Shown: piece after piece, positions 18,337-28,000 of the stretch
How positions within the stretch are numbered: the first letter of the stretch is position 1
Layout of the letters: the number at the start of each line of letters is the position of its first letter
Assembly: GCF_004000925.1 (NCBI RefSeq)
Contig: NZ_BIME01000001.1
Span: forward strand, 992,001-1,056,000
DNA from: Paenibacillus illinoisensis NBRC 15959
GTDB taxonomy: Bacteria; Bacillota; Bacilli; Paenibacillales; Paenibacillaceae
DNA: 64,000 nt
Direction of reading: 5' to 3'
Made by a program: the position numbers and the translations under genes
Notes under the pieces: generated by a model
Database searches by the model: none
Told to the model about the DNA's origin: nothing
Seen by the model: only the letters and a program-made list of their open reading frames with translations

Positions 18337-19198
18337 GGGCAGCGTGCCAGTGCCATACTTCACGGACCAGATCACCGATGCCAACAAACTCGATCTCACC
18401 CTTCAGCCGTGTGACGGATTCGCGAACAACGCTGGATGTATTTAGTCCCGTCTGACCCACATGTCCAATGACAACGCACATATTCTTCTCGAGGGCTCGC
18501 TTGGCTGCCAATTCCATCTGGTGACTAATATGCGGCTTAGAATTCTGGTCATCCAGAAATATATCGTTGCCAACCGGAGGCATGTTTTTGGAAACGGCGA
18601 GTTCACCCACAACCGAACGGAAATTGGTACGACTGTCTACAAAAAACAGTCCTCGTTCCCGGCAAACATCAAGCACAATAGACATGATTCGTTTGTCTGA
18701 AGTAACTTTAGAGCCCATATGATTGTTCATACCGATGGCGTAGGGAACATCATCAATCGCTTTCTCCACTCGTTCGCGGACCTCAGCATCCGTTAGATTG
18801 GATGTGATCGCACCAGGACCGAGCCATTCAGGTCTTCCTGATTTGGGTTCCATGGGCATGTGTACGATGACATCCATCCCTTTTTCATGTGCAGCGATAG
18901 CGTCTTTTTTGGTGGTGGACAAAAACGGCATGACGGCAAGCGTCAGCTTGACGGGCATGTCCAAAATCTCCGTCGTGCCTTTCATATTGTTGCCCGCATC
19001 ATCAATGATGATCGCCATTCGTTTCGGCTGTGATTGGGATGGAGTCATTACCGCTGCCTGCGCAGGTTCTGTGACCAGTGATTCTGCATTACAGGTAAAC
19101 GAGTTCACTCCATAAGTAATAAACAGCATACTCACCATCAACCATGCAGTTCGAATCGTCCATGTACTGGACTGTACTTTTCGTTTGGCCTTTTTCAT
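18311..19198 (-). CDS. Divergent polysaccharide deacetylase family protein
   Basis: A 295-residue protein with an N-terminal membrane/signal segment (about 12-35) and a divergent polysaccharide deacetylase domain. Markers are RMAIIIDDAGNN, LAVMPFLSTTKKDAIAAHEKGMDVIVHMPMEP, YAIGMNNHMGSKVTSD and FFVDSRTNF. The domain has the NodB-like barrel with a changed active site; real substrates of this family are poorly known. ATG 19,198 is preferred to 19,264 because GGGAGGG lies 8 bases before it. It converges on the amidase gene with a 26-bp overlap of coding ends, so both products may relate to the envelope, though that is only context. Confidence 0.85.
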   Translation of the reverse strand: MKKAKRKVQSSTWTIRTAWLMVSMLFITYGVNSFTCNAESLVTEPAQAAVMTPSQSQPKRMAIIIDDAGNNMKGTTEILDMPVKLTLAVMPFLSTTKKDAIAAHEKGMDVIVHMPMEPKSGRPEWLGPGAITSNLTDAEVRERVEKAIDDVPYAIGMNNHMGSKVTSDKRIMSIVLDVCRERGLFFVDSRTNFRSVVGELAVSKNMPPVGNDIFLDDQNSKPHISHQMELAAKRALEKNMCVVIGHVGQTGLNTSSVVRESVTRLKGEIEFVGIGDLVREVWHWHAAPTLPTNNK

Positions 19199-19289
19199 CC
19201 ATCGTTCCCTCCCTTGTTCGTTCCCCTCATTATTTGAACAATGAAGAAGGAATATGTTAGACAAAAAAAGCCTGTTCCTTGCATAAGAA

Positions 19290-19313
19290 AAAGCCCTCCT
19301 TTCGGAGAGCCTT
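19290..19313 (-). terminator. Terminator of the 22,951-19,340 importer operon
   Basis: A 10-bp stem with G-U pairs and loop GAAA on the minus strand, followed by TTTTTCTT. It lies just after the binding-protein stop. Confidence 0.8.
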
Positions 19314-19339
19314 CCACAATATCGTCCATTCCGTCCAGC

Positions 19340-20950
19340 TTACTTGGTTCCCCATACCTCCATGCGCTGAGCGTATTTCTGGTTGATAATATCCTCGACT
19401 TTCTCATCCCCTGCCTTTTTCATATCCTCGAGCATTTTGTCAAATATGGCATTGGCCTCTGCTTCAGTCGGGGCAATAATGGCTCTGGTAATGCTCTGGT
19501 CCATAATATCCTTGACCTTTTGTGCTGTCAGGGCTTCTGGTGTTCCCCCATCCGGATTGAGGTTATCATATTCAGCGGTATCCCATACCGAATCGCCCAG
19601 GCTCTTGATGGCTAGTTCATCTACTTCGCTGCGCTGATATTTGACGGCCATGTCGTACGGCTGACCGTTCGGATCCAACCCATTTTTGATAAACCATAGC
19701 CATTTACGAACCCCGCTGGTTTTCACCGTTTCATCCCAGTTATCCTTGAAGCTCTGCAGGAATGCGGGATCGGGTTGACGTTTGCCATCCACCATGGTGT
19801 ATTGTTCGCCTTCCTTACCCCATAGGAGCAAGTGCTGTCCTTCATCACTCGCCAAATAGTTGAACAGCTTCATCGTTTCTTCCGGGTGTTTATTATTTTT
19901 GGTTATGGCAATGGCATCCCAGCCGAGCGAGCTTCTCGGTCCAAAGGTCGTTTGGGCCGGGTCTACACCAGGAGCTACGACTTTATATGCGAATAATTGA
20001 TTCTTCTCACCGCCATCCTTCTTCAATGCGGCATTGCCGTTGCCCGGATCCCAGTACGCGCCTGGTGTGGAGAATACCGCACCTGTTGTTAGCTTCTGAA
20101 TCCATGTTTGCGTTTTGCTAATGGCGAATTCCTTCTCAATCAATCCTTCTCGATATAGACGATTCATATATAACAGCATTTCACGATACTTCGGATCTTT
20201 GACATCATATTGCAATCTACCATTATTATCGTAATAGGTTTTTAAACCCCACATGCCCTTGAAGGTACCCAGATTCGCCCCCATATTCTCGCCATTCATC
20301 GTCATGGGAACCGACTCTTTACCATCAATCGTGCTGTATTTCTGTTTAAACTGTTTAAGCAGTGCTTCAAACTCATCTGTCGTGAGCGGCTCGGATCCAT
20401 CCGCTTTCTCAGGAGCAAGCTCCTCCAGCAGGCTTTGCCTCATCAGCATACCGAAGACTGGATCACTGTCGAGTCCGTACCAGTTTGCCAGATAATAGTT
20501 TTTGCCGTCCGTATAACGTGTCTTGATCAACGTGTCCCCGTACATTTCCTTTAAATCTGCTCCATATTCCTCAATTAACTCATCCAGCGGAATGAAGGCT
20601 CCGCTAGAAATATATTTGTCCAGTGAGGCATCTCCCCGGCTCATCACCACGACATCGGGGTAATCTCCGCTCGCCAGCATCAAGCTCAGCTTCTCCGTCG
20701 GATTTCCCGTCGGCTGCTGTATGGAGATCTCTATTCCGGTTTTTTCAGTGATTTGCTGTGCAACCGCATCAGTGAATGGCTCACCTTTGGTATTACCATC
20801 AAACCAGGTCAGCGTGATCGGGCCTTGTTCAGCCCCTTTTTCATCTGTACTTGCGCTACCTGTCCCCTCGCTAGAAGAACAGCCCGCAAGCAAACCCACG
20901 ACTAATGCAGCAGTAATACCCATAACCATCCATGTTTTTGTCTTTTTCAT
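19340..20950 (-). CDS. LplA/YtcQ-type sugar-binding lipoprotein
   Basis: A 536-residue lipoprotein with signal MKKTKTWMVMGITAALVVGL and lipobox LAGC (Cys about residue 24). Size and motifs (DYPDVVVMSRGD, ITKNNKHPEETMKLFNYLASDEGQ) fit the large YtcQ/LplA binding proteins of Paenibacillus/Bacillus oligosaccharide importers. The ORF extends to 21,076, but the signal peptide fixes ATG 20,950. It is last in an operon after two permeases. The substrate cannot be told from sequence. Confidence 0.92.
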   Translation of the reverse strand: MKKTKTWMVMGITAALVVGLLAGCSSSEGTGSASTDEKGAEQGPITLTWFDGNTKGEPFTDAVAQQITEKTGIEISIQQPTGNPTEKLSLMLASGDYPDVVVMSRGDASLDKYISSGAFIPLDELIEEYGADLKEMYGDTLIKTRYTDGKNYYLANWYGLDSDPVFGMLMRQSLLEELAPEKADGSEPLTTDEFEALLKQFKQKYSTIDGKESVPMTMNGENMGANLGTFKGMWGLKTYYDNNGRLQYDVKDPKYREMLLYMNRLYREGLIEKEFAISKTQTWIQKLTTGAVFSTPGAYWDPGNGNAALKKDGGEKNQLFAYKVVAPGVDPAQTTFGPRSSLGWDAIAITKNNKHPEETMKLFNYLASDEGQHLLLWGKEGEQYTMVDGKRQPDPAFLQSFKDNWDETVKTSGVRKWLWFIKNGLDPNGQPYDMAVKYQRSEVDELAIKSLGDSVWDTAEYDNLNPDGGTPEALTAQKVKDIMDQSITRAIIAPTEAEANAIFDKMLEDMKKAGDEKVEDIINQKYAQRMEVWGTK

Positions 20951-21079
20951 TGACACCCTAATTCCTCCCAATGAATGAAGTGACTTGCGTGTATTATGGA
21001 GCAAACCAATGAAGCTGTACCACCCCCCTTTCAGGAGTGCCCGCCGAGAGTTCTTCTCTGGCAGCCAGACCAGCAATGA

Positions 21080-21973
21080 TTAACTCTTTACTGCTCCGAG
21101 CGTCATGCCTTTGACAAAATACTTCTGTAAAAACGGATAGACGAGAATGATTGGCAACGTAGCAACCATGGTCGCAGCCATTCGTATGGTGTCACTCGAA
21201 ACAGCATTTCGCTTGGCTGAGTTGGCCAGCATCTGCGTTTGTGAGATCATCCCACCGGTCTGAAACTGACTCAGGATTTTGACAAGTACGGCTTGTAAGG
21301 TTTTCAAATCTGAGCTGTATGTGAATGCATAAGAGTCAAACCAGGAGTTCCAGTGTCCAATGGCCTGAAATAATCCCACTGTCGCGAGTACAGGCGTGGT
21401 CAGCGGCATAACAATTCGGAAAAAAATCGTAAGATCATTAGCTCCGTCGACCTTGGCTGATTCCTCAATCTCATGAGGAAGCTGCTCCATGAATGTTCGT
21501 ACAATAATCATGTAAAACACATTCATCAGACTGGGCAGAATGAAGACGGAGAACGTATCAATCATGTTCAGCGCTTTGAGTACCATGTAATAGGGAATCA
21601 ATCCGCCGCCAAAATACATCGTGAATATGAAGTACAAATTCCAACCCTTGCGCCCCACCAAATTCCGCCGGCTCAGCGGATACGCCAGCATCGTGATAAC
21701 CAGCACCGAGAGCGGTGCACCGATCAGCGTTCGTTTGACTGTGACCCACAGCCCATTCAAAATCTCACTGTCTTTTAAAATCTGGCTGTAGCTGTCCAAG
21801 GTAGGCACGCGTGGCCACAAATAGACGCCGCCCCGAACCGTATCTTCCGCGCTATTCAAGGAGAGGACAAGTATATTCCAAAAAGGCAGAAATGTAACCA
21901 GTAAAACCAGGACCAGAATGAGATATACAAAGAACTTAAATATCCGATCACCGAATTTGTTCATTAACATCAT
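21080..21973 (-). CDS. CUT1 ABC permease, LplC/YtcP type
   Basis: A 297-residue membrane permease with six helices and EAA loop EESAKVDGANDLTIFFRIVMP; it ends KYFVKGMTLGAVKS. Possible starts are GTG 21,979, ATG 21,973 and ATG 21,970; AAAGGAG five bases upstream favours 21,973. It lies 21 bp after the LplB-type permease with which it forms the channel. Confidence 0.92.
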   Translation of the reverse strand: MMLMNKFGDRIFKFFVYLILVLVLLVTFLPFWNILVLSLNSAEDTVRGGVYLWPRVPTLDSYSQILKDSEILNGLWVTVKRTLIGAPLSVLVITMLAYPLSRRNLVGRKGWNLYFIFTMYFGGGLIPYYMVLKALNMIDTFSVFILPSLMNVFYMIIVRTFMEQLPHEIEESAKVDGANDLTIFFRIVMPLTTPVLATVGLFQAIGHWNSWFDSYAFTYSSDLKTLQAVLVKILSQFQTGGMISQTQMLANSAKRNAVSSDTIRMAATMVATLPIILVYPFLQKYFVKGMTLGAVKS

Positions 21974-21994
21974 GAGCACTCCTTTCCTTCTTGG

Positions 21995-22951
21995 TTAGAA
22001 CAACGCCTGATCATTCACCTTTCTTGAGATCCGGTTCACAATAACAACGAGTATGAAAGCAACGACAGATTTGAACATTCCAACGGCAGCTCCGTATGAA
22101 AACATGCTGTTCTGCAAGCCGTATTTGTAGGCATAAATATCGATGACTTCCGAATACTCAAGTACAGTGTTGTTTTGCAGGAGATACTGCTGTTCAAAAC
22201 CCGCATTCAGAATTCCGCCGACCGCAAGAATAGCCAGTATGACAATGGTTGGACGCAAAGCCGGCAGAGTAATATGCCACATTTGCTTAAATCTGCTCGC
22301 CCCATCTACCCTAGCAGCTTCATAAAGTTCAGGGTTAATGGAGGAAATGGCCGCAAGATACATAATGGCACTGAAGCCCATCTCTTTCCACATGTTGGAC
22401 AAGGCGATAATCCACCAAAACAAAGGTCCATTTTGCAGGAAAGCGATCGGATCATCCACAATACCCAGCAGCACCAGAATATTATTGAGCATACCGTCTG
22501 AAGCCAGGAGCGTAATGACAATATTGGCCGCAATAACCCACGAGATGAAGTGGGGCAAATAGGATACCGTCTGTACAAAACGCTTGAAAAATCCCTGTCT
22601 GGCTTCATTCAGGACAAGCGCAAGGATGATTGGCGCAGGAAACCCGAACAGCAGTGTGAGCAAGCTCGTTGCGAGTGTATTGCGCATAACCCGATAGAAA
22701 TCCCCTGTTGTGAAGAAATATTCAAACCACCGGAAGCCTACAAACTCCGCATGAAAAAACTGCCTAAAAAAAGACTCCCCTCCCGGCTGATAATTCGTAA
22801 ATGCCATATACAGTCCGAACATGGGACCATAGGAAAACAGCAAGGTTGCAACGAAGGCAGGCAGCATAAGCACGAATAACCATTTTTGTTCTTTTAGTCT
22901 GCTGATCAGATTATTGCTCCTGACTGTTTTGATAGCGCTTACCTTATGCAT
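21995..22951 (-). CDS. CUT1 ABC permease, LplB/YteP type
   Basis: A 318-residue membrane permease, first gene of the operon. The EAA loop is YEAARVDGASRFKQMWHITLP, and the N-terminus carries the long basic leader typical of YteP/LplB. GGGGAGG is seven bases before the ATG. A TGATAGCGCTTACC operator-like sequence lies inside codons 3-8, downstream of the start, and a second copy sits about 80 bp upstream. Confidence 0.92.
   Translation of the reverse strand: MHKVSAIKTVRSNNLISRLKEQKWLFVLMLPAFVATLLFSYGPMFGLYMAFTNYQPGGESFFRQFFHAEFVGFRWFEYFFTTGDFYRVMRNTLATSLLTLLFGFPAPIILALVLNEARQGFFKRFVQTVSYLPHFISWVIAANIVITLLASDGMLNNILVLLGIVDDPIAFLQNGPLFWWIIALSNMWKEMGFSAIMYLAAISSINPELYEAARVDGASRFKQMWHITLPALRPTIVILAILAVGGILNAGFEQQYLLQNNTVLEYSEVIDIYAYKYGLQNSMFSYGAAVGMFKSVVAFILVVIVNRISRKVNDQALF
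22930..22943. promoter_or_regulatory. cre-like operator inside the permease 5' coding end
   Basis: TGATAGCGCTTACC on the + strand, one of the recurrent motifs. Lying within the first codons of the permease gene, it could act as a roadblock site, as intragenic cre sites do in Bacillus. Confidence 0.5.
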
Positions 22952-23028
22952 CAGATGCCCTCCCCTTTCTTTATACCATCATGATTGGCCTGATTCAGAT
23001 TCAGCTGATTACCTTTTTATCTTAATTT

Positions 23029-23042
23029 TGATAGCGCTTGCT
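23029..23042. promoter_or_regulatory. cre-like operator in the divergent promoter region
   Basis: TGATAGCGCTTGCT lies between the leftward importer operon (start 22,951) and the rightward kinase gene (start 23,175). A TAAGAT candidate -10 for the leftward operon follows it on the minus strand. Confidence 0.52.
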
Positions 23043-23104
23043 TTCCATACTTCAATTCTCCGATAAATGCCGCTTTTTAAAGATGTTTTCGGTGAAAACC
23101 GTTA

Positions 23105-23133
23105 TTGGATTTCCATATTTGGTCTGCTATGAT
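23105..23133 (+). promoter_or_regulatory. Promoter of the lone YesM-type kinase
   Basis: TTGGAT at 23,105-23,110 and TATGAT at 23,128-23,133 are separated by 17 bp. A cre-like site follows immediately, near the expected transcription start. Confidence 0.6.
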
Positions 23134-23141
23134 GAACTCTA

Positions 23142-23155
23142 TGTAAACACTTTCA
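23142..23155. promoter_or_regulatory. cre site candidate overlapping the kinase transcription start
   Basis: TGTAAACACTTTCA matches the CcpA cre consensus TGWAANCGNTNWCA at all but one position. It lies 8 bp after the -10 element, a position for repression by CcpA. Confidence 0.62.
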
Positions 23156-23174
23156 ATTGAGAGAGGGCTGCTCC

Positions 23175-24932
23175 ATGCGTCCATTTTACCGAAAATACAT
23201 TTACATGCCTTTTGTTGATTTAAGCTTCAGATCCAAACTCTTTCTTGTTTTTGTGCTGGTCACCATTATCCCGATGATGCTGCTGGTTTATTTCTCGTTC
23301 GAACTTACCAAATCCAAGCTGACGGAACAGCTGTACATCAACATGATGAATTCAACCGCCCAGATTGCCAAAAACCTGGAAAACAAACTCGATAGCTATG
23401 AACATATTTCGGCTTCCATTTATCTGGATAATCGACTTGCCAATTACCTGACAACAGAGTATCAGGATGATCCTTCCTATCTGGATGTTTATAATTACAT
23501 TGGCAATCGCATCGATACCATTATGGCTGCCTACCCTGATTTTGATAGCGCATTCATTTATTCAGACAATCCGTCTTTGCCCAAAGATAACTACTATATC
23601 AAGCCCATTACACCCGAAGTTCAGGAGACCGAACTGGTCCAGAAGCTGAAACAGTCGTATGGTAATATCATTCACCTCTCCTCCCCGCAAACGGCGAATG
23701 GACCTGCTATGTTTACTCTTGCGAGGCTGCTGAATAATAATAGCAATCAATATCCATATGGGATGCTGGTATTCCAAATTTCCGAGTCGGTTATCTATTC
23801 GTTAATGGAGAAGGAAGCCGGAGGCAAAGATATTTTTATCATGAATGACCAAGGCGTTATTCTATCTTCTGCGGATAAAAAATTAATCAATACCCGGCTG
23901 CCAGAACTGCTTGATCCACATTTTGATGACTCTCTTTCCGGCAGATTCGACACGACCTATCAGGGCGTCAAAGCACTCGCCGTCTATAACACGCTCAAAA
24001 ATGGCTGGAAGACCGTCTCCATCTTCCCATATGAAAGTATTATTCAAGATGCCAAATCACTGTCGCAGCTTATTATTAAAGTGTCCCTTGCCTTTATTGG
24101 TGTGGCCCTGCTGCTCATTTATATTACGGCCTCACTGTTCAGCAAACGCATCCGGACCTTAATCCGTATGATTCGCCGGATTGAACGTGGAGACTTCACT
24201 CCAACACATGAGGAACAATTGGGCAGTGATGAGATTGGACAGCTTCACTTCGCATTCCAGCAGATGACGATCCGGTTGAGAAGTCTCATCACCGAGGTAT
24301 ATCAAAAAGAACTGCAGAGCAAAGAAGCCGAGCTCGATCTTTTGCAGGCCCAGATTAACCCTCATTTTCTGTATAACACCCTGGGCTCGATCTCTTCTCT
24401 CGCGATTAAACATCAGGACCCGCAAATTCAGGAGATGGTATTAAATCTCGCCAAGTTTTATCGGATATCCCTAAACAAAGGAAAAAGTGTTCTGACCATT
24501 AATGAGGAGTTAAAATTAACGCAAAGCTATAACGCCATCCAGCTGATCCGATTCAAGGGGCAGTTAAATTTTATTTATACTATCGATCAGGCGATTTTAC
24601 CCTACTCCACGGTTAAGCTTGCTCTCCAGCCATTTGTTGAAAATGCGATTATTCATGCCGTTTGGAATCAGGAAAGGCCGCTCAATATTCATATCAAGGG
24701 GGGCTTCGAAAATGACTCGATCATCCTCTCCGTCATGGATGACGGGATGGGCATGTCGCGTGAAACCCTTCTATCTCTACTTGAAGACAAACCAGGACGG
24801 GGATATGGTATTTCCAACGTGGACCGGCGGATTAAGCTGAAGTTTGGAGAGAATTACGGTGTCTACGTATACAGCAGATTGGGTGCGGGGACGACTGTGC
24901 AAATCATCCTTCCACAAAATGCCCTTTTATAA
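23175..24932 (+). CDS. YesM-type sensor histidine kinase without an adjacent regulator
   Basis: A 585-residue membrane kinase. Transmembrane segments at about 22-42 and 303-322 enclose an extracellular sensor domain. A HAMP segment follows, then the His_kinase domain with His397 in QAQINPHFLYNTLGSI and a HATPase with LALQPFVENAIIHAV and GYGISNVDRRI. ATG 23,175 has GAGAGAGGG seven bases upstream; the open frame begins 18 bp earlier. It is divergent from an importer operon. No YesN regulator adjoins it; the nearest free one is at 29,076-30,617 on the other strand. Confidence 0.92.
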   Translation: MRPFYRKYIYMPFVDLSFRSKLFLVFVLVTIIPMMLLVYFSFELTKSKLTEQLYINMMNSTAQIAKNLENKLDSYEHISASIYLDNRLANYLTTEYQDDPSYLDVYNYIGNRIDTIMAAYPDFDSAFIYSDNPSLPKDNYYIKPITPEVQETELVQKLKQSYGNIIHLSSPQTANGPAMFTLARLLNNNSNQYPYGMLVFQISESVIYSLMEKEAGGKDIFIMNDQGVILSSADKKLINTRLPELLDPHFDDSLSGRFDTTYQGVKALAVYNTLKNGWKTVSIFPYESIIQDAKSLSQLIIKVSLAFIGVALLLIYITASLFSKRIRTLIRMIRRIERGDFTPTHEEQLGSDEIGQLHFAFQQMTIRLRSLITEVYQKELQSKEAELDLLQAQINPHFLYNTLGSISSLAIKHQDPQIQEMVLNLAKFYRISLNKGKSVLTINEELKLTQSYNAIQLIRFKGQLNFIYTIDQAILPYSTVKLALQPFVENAIIHAVWNQERPLNIHIKGGFENDSIILSVMDDGMGMSRETLLSLLEDKPGRGYGISNVDRRIKLKFGENYGVYVYSRLGAGTTVQIILPQNALL

Positions 24933-24979
24933 CAATCATGAATGCCATTGTACTATTCTCTACAAAAATACGGAAATAG

Positions 24980-25002
24980 GGCTGCGGAATTGCTCCGCAG
25001 CC
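24980..25002. terminator. Shared terminator between kinase and GH36 genes
   Basis: A 9-bp perfect stem GGCTGCGGA / TCCGCAGCC with a five-base loop between two convergent genes. The T-runs on either side are short, so efficiency may be modest. Confidence 0.68.
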
Positions 25003-25011
25003 TTTGACGTT

Positions 25012-28000
25012 TTACTTCAGAATCAAATTGTAGATGACCTGTGCCGCTTCTGCCCGGGATGCAATCCCTTTGGGCTCAAACTTGGCATGTCTGTTTCCTT
25101 GAATCAGGCCCCGATTGGCTGCTTCAGTTACTGAATCAGCTGCCCATGGTGAAACCAGATTCATATCGCCGAATATGGTACCGTTGGTATTAACAGGCTC
25201 CTGATCCTTCCCCAAGGAATAGCCCTTCATTACCATGACTGCCATTTCCTCGCGAGTAATCGGCAGATCAGGTTCGAAGGCATCCCGACTTTTGCCGCTT
25301 ACAATCCCTGCCTTGTACGCGATGGAGATGGGCGCAGCATACCAGCGATCTGCCGCTACATCGCGAAACTCCATTTCCCCGGCTGTGGTCAGTCCCAGGG
25401 AATGTACAAGCATTGAAGCGAACTCGGCCCTCGTGACCTCACGGCCTGGTTCAAACAGGCCTGCATGTGTACCTTGAACAATCAGCTTGGCCGTCAACTC
25501 ATGAATAACAGGACTCGCCCAGTGGTAAGCAGGGACATCTGTGAAGGAGCGCTCCAGCTCCAATACAGCATATGTGCCGAATTCACTGATTTCCCCTGTC
25601 AGCACATTCGCTGCATATTCACCTCGGACAAATTCAAGCTTACCTTTATTTCCAATCTCATACATACCACCCTTAGACGTATCGAAACCTTCCACCGCAT
25701 GCAGACTCAACACGACGGGCTTATCAAGCTTGGAGAGTGTTTCGTTTAACCCTGATTTGCTCTGAATGGTTATACTGGATTCGTAGATTTCACTCTTCAA
25801 TGAAACCTTGGCTTGCGTCATGTCCTGTGCTGCGGCAATGATCTCATTACCTTTACTGCCAAGTGCAACCATCTTGAGAGAGACGATGCTGCCTTCCTGA
25901 TGCTGTTCTGGCAGCTTATTCATAAGCTGCTGAAGCACTTCTGCAGGAATTTGAAGGCTTAGCTTGCCCAATTTCAACACCAGTGCGTGGTTTCCAAGCT
26001 GCTTGACAACAGCTGAGGATAACTGCACTTCCTGCGTGTCAGCCTTGATTTCCACTACGGCTTGACCTGACTCGTTGTTCGTTTCCAGCATATCTGCTGT
26101 GATGGACAGGGTTGTAGTCACACTTTCTTGATTACCATTGCTCTCATTTATGCTGCTGCCATGAGTATTGCCAGTGCTTCCTGAGTTTCCTGGCACTCCA
26201 GGGTTCCCAGGGTTCCCTGGATTCCCCGGGTTGCCCGGATTCCTCGGATTGCTCGGATTGCTCGGATTATCCTTCATTTCCGTCAATTTCACCAGTCTTG
26301 ATTCAGCTGCTTCCAGCGTAACCGACCATGAACCCGATACGGACGAAACTTCGCCTGTCCAGAGGTCTTTTAGCGAATACGTTTGGGCTGCATTCAATCC
26401 GGCACGCTCCAAGTCGATCGTCCGCTCAGCGGAACTGTTCGCACTGTAGCTAAATAAGGCAAGGTAATAATCATCCCCATCCTTCAACACAAACGTATCC
26501 GCAGCATTCGCGTTGGTGTTGCCTTCAAGAGGCCTGAAAACTTTCCCTTTCCTCGCAACATTTAGAACATCCGTATTGTTGTACAGTGCTGTCATGTACT
26601 CCTGAGCCTTGGGATCATTCACATCATCGGAAGCCATCATGACCGTTCCCGCAATGACACCCGAGTTCACCCGGCTGCGGGCTTCCGTCAGACTTGAGGC
26701 TTTGGCCAGCACCAAATGGTCAGGGTCGGTATAGGAATATATGGTTCCATTTTGCCAGAAGCCGTAGGTCAGCGAGTTTAACATGTATTCTGTCTCGTTA
26801 ATGCTGCCGTACGAATCGCATGAGATGCGTCTACTGTGCGCATATTGGCTTGGAAAGATCGGAGCAATGGAGGCACTGATGAACATTTTTCCGTCCAATC
26901 GCTTTTCCACATAACGCATACCTTGATTGTAAGCCTGAATGCCGGTGGTTACTTTCTCATCATAATGCTCCCCTTCCAGAGAACCGTGAGTCAGAAAATC
27001 CAGTTTGATGTAGGTGAAACCGAGATTTTTGAACTTATCCAGAAAATAATCCATCCGCATCTTGGCTCCGGGATGTGTCACGTCCAGGGGATAAGCCCCG
27101 TCCAGGGTAGGCAGCGGTTTGCCGGTAGAGTCCTTAAGCACGATATCGCCATAGGTATATTGGTTGTTGGTGCCTTCGACCGTCTGACTCATATTGTTTC
27201 CCCAATACACGAATGGTGCCCAATAGATCCCCGCATGCTGACCGTTGCCCTTTATAACGGATACAGCCTGTGCAAGTTCTTCATCGCTCAGGTTATCCCA
27301 GTAGGAATCCATGTTGATAAATACATTGCCCTCGTTATTAAAGTTCTCTAGGTTGTTCTTAAAATAGTTGGAGACATCCACAACGTTCTGATAAGACAGT
27401 ATACTGCCATACGCTCCCCAGCTATTCCATCCAAAGGGAACGCCTTGCGGAAGTTCCGGATTTAATTCCAGTGGTGGCGTGATGATTGCATTGGCCTTAC
27501 CGTATTCTTCAAGACCTGTCCGGTAATCACTGAACCCTCCCACCATAATCAACGGCGAGGACAGCTCCGTTCCCGTCAGACTGCCATGCGACTGGGTGTC
27601 TCTTGTTACATCAGTGGCAGCTCCGCCATATACGGAAAGTTCATGAATTCGGTTGGCAGATCCTTGCCAATCAATACCTGTTTTCCAAGTATCATGTGTT
27701 ACCGAACCAATCACCAATCCATTACGTGTTGCGTTATTGAAGATGGCCGTCATTTCATAACTTGTATCTGTCCGGTTCATGGTTTGAGATTTATACCTAA
27801 TCCAGGCATCATTGTCAAAAGGCACGGTGAGTATACGATTATCCGAGCTATCACCGATGTCCACCCCACCTGTATTGGTCACCGTAATCGGGGACATGTA
27901 ATTCGTATGAATCTCCGTTTCCCCAATAGCATTTAAACCGGTCAGAAAATACGCCTTATCTTCATAGAAACGATACACCTGTTTCAACGTCGGTTTACCA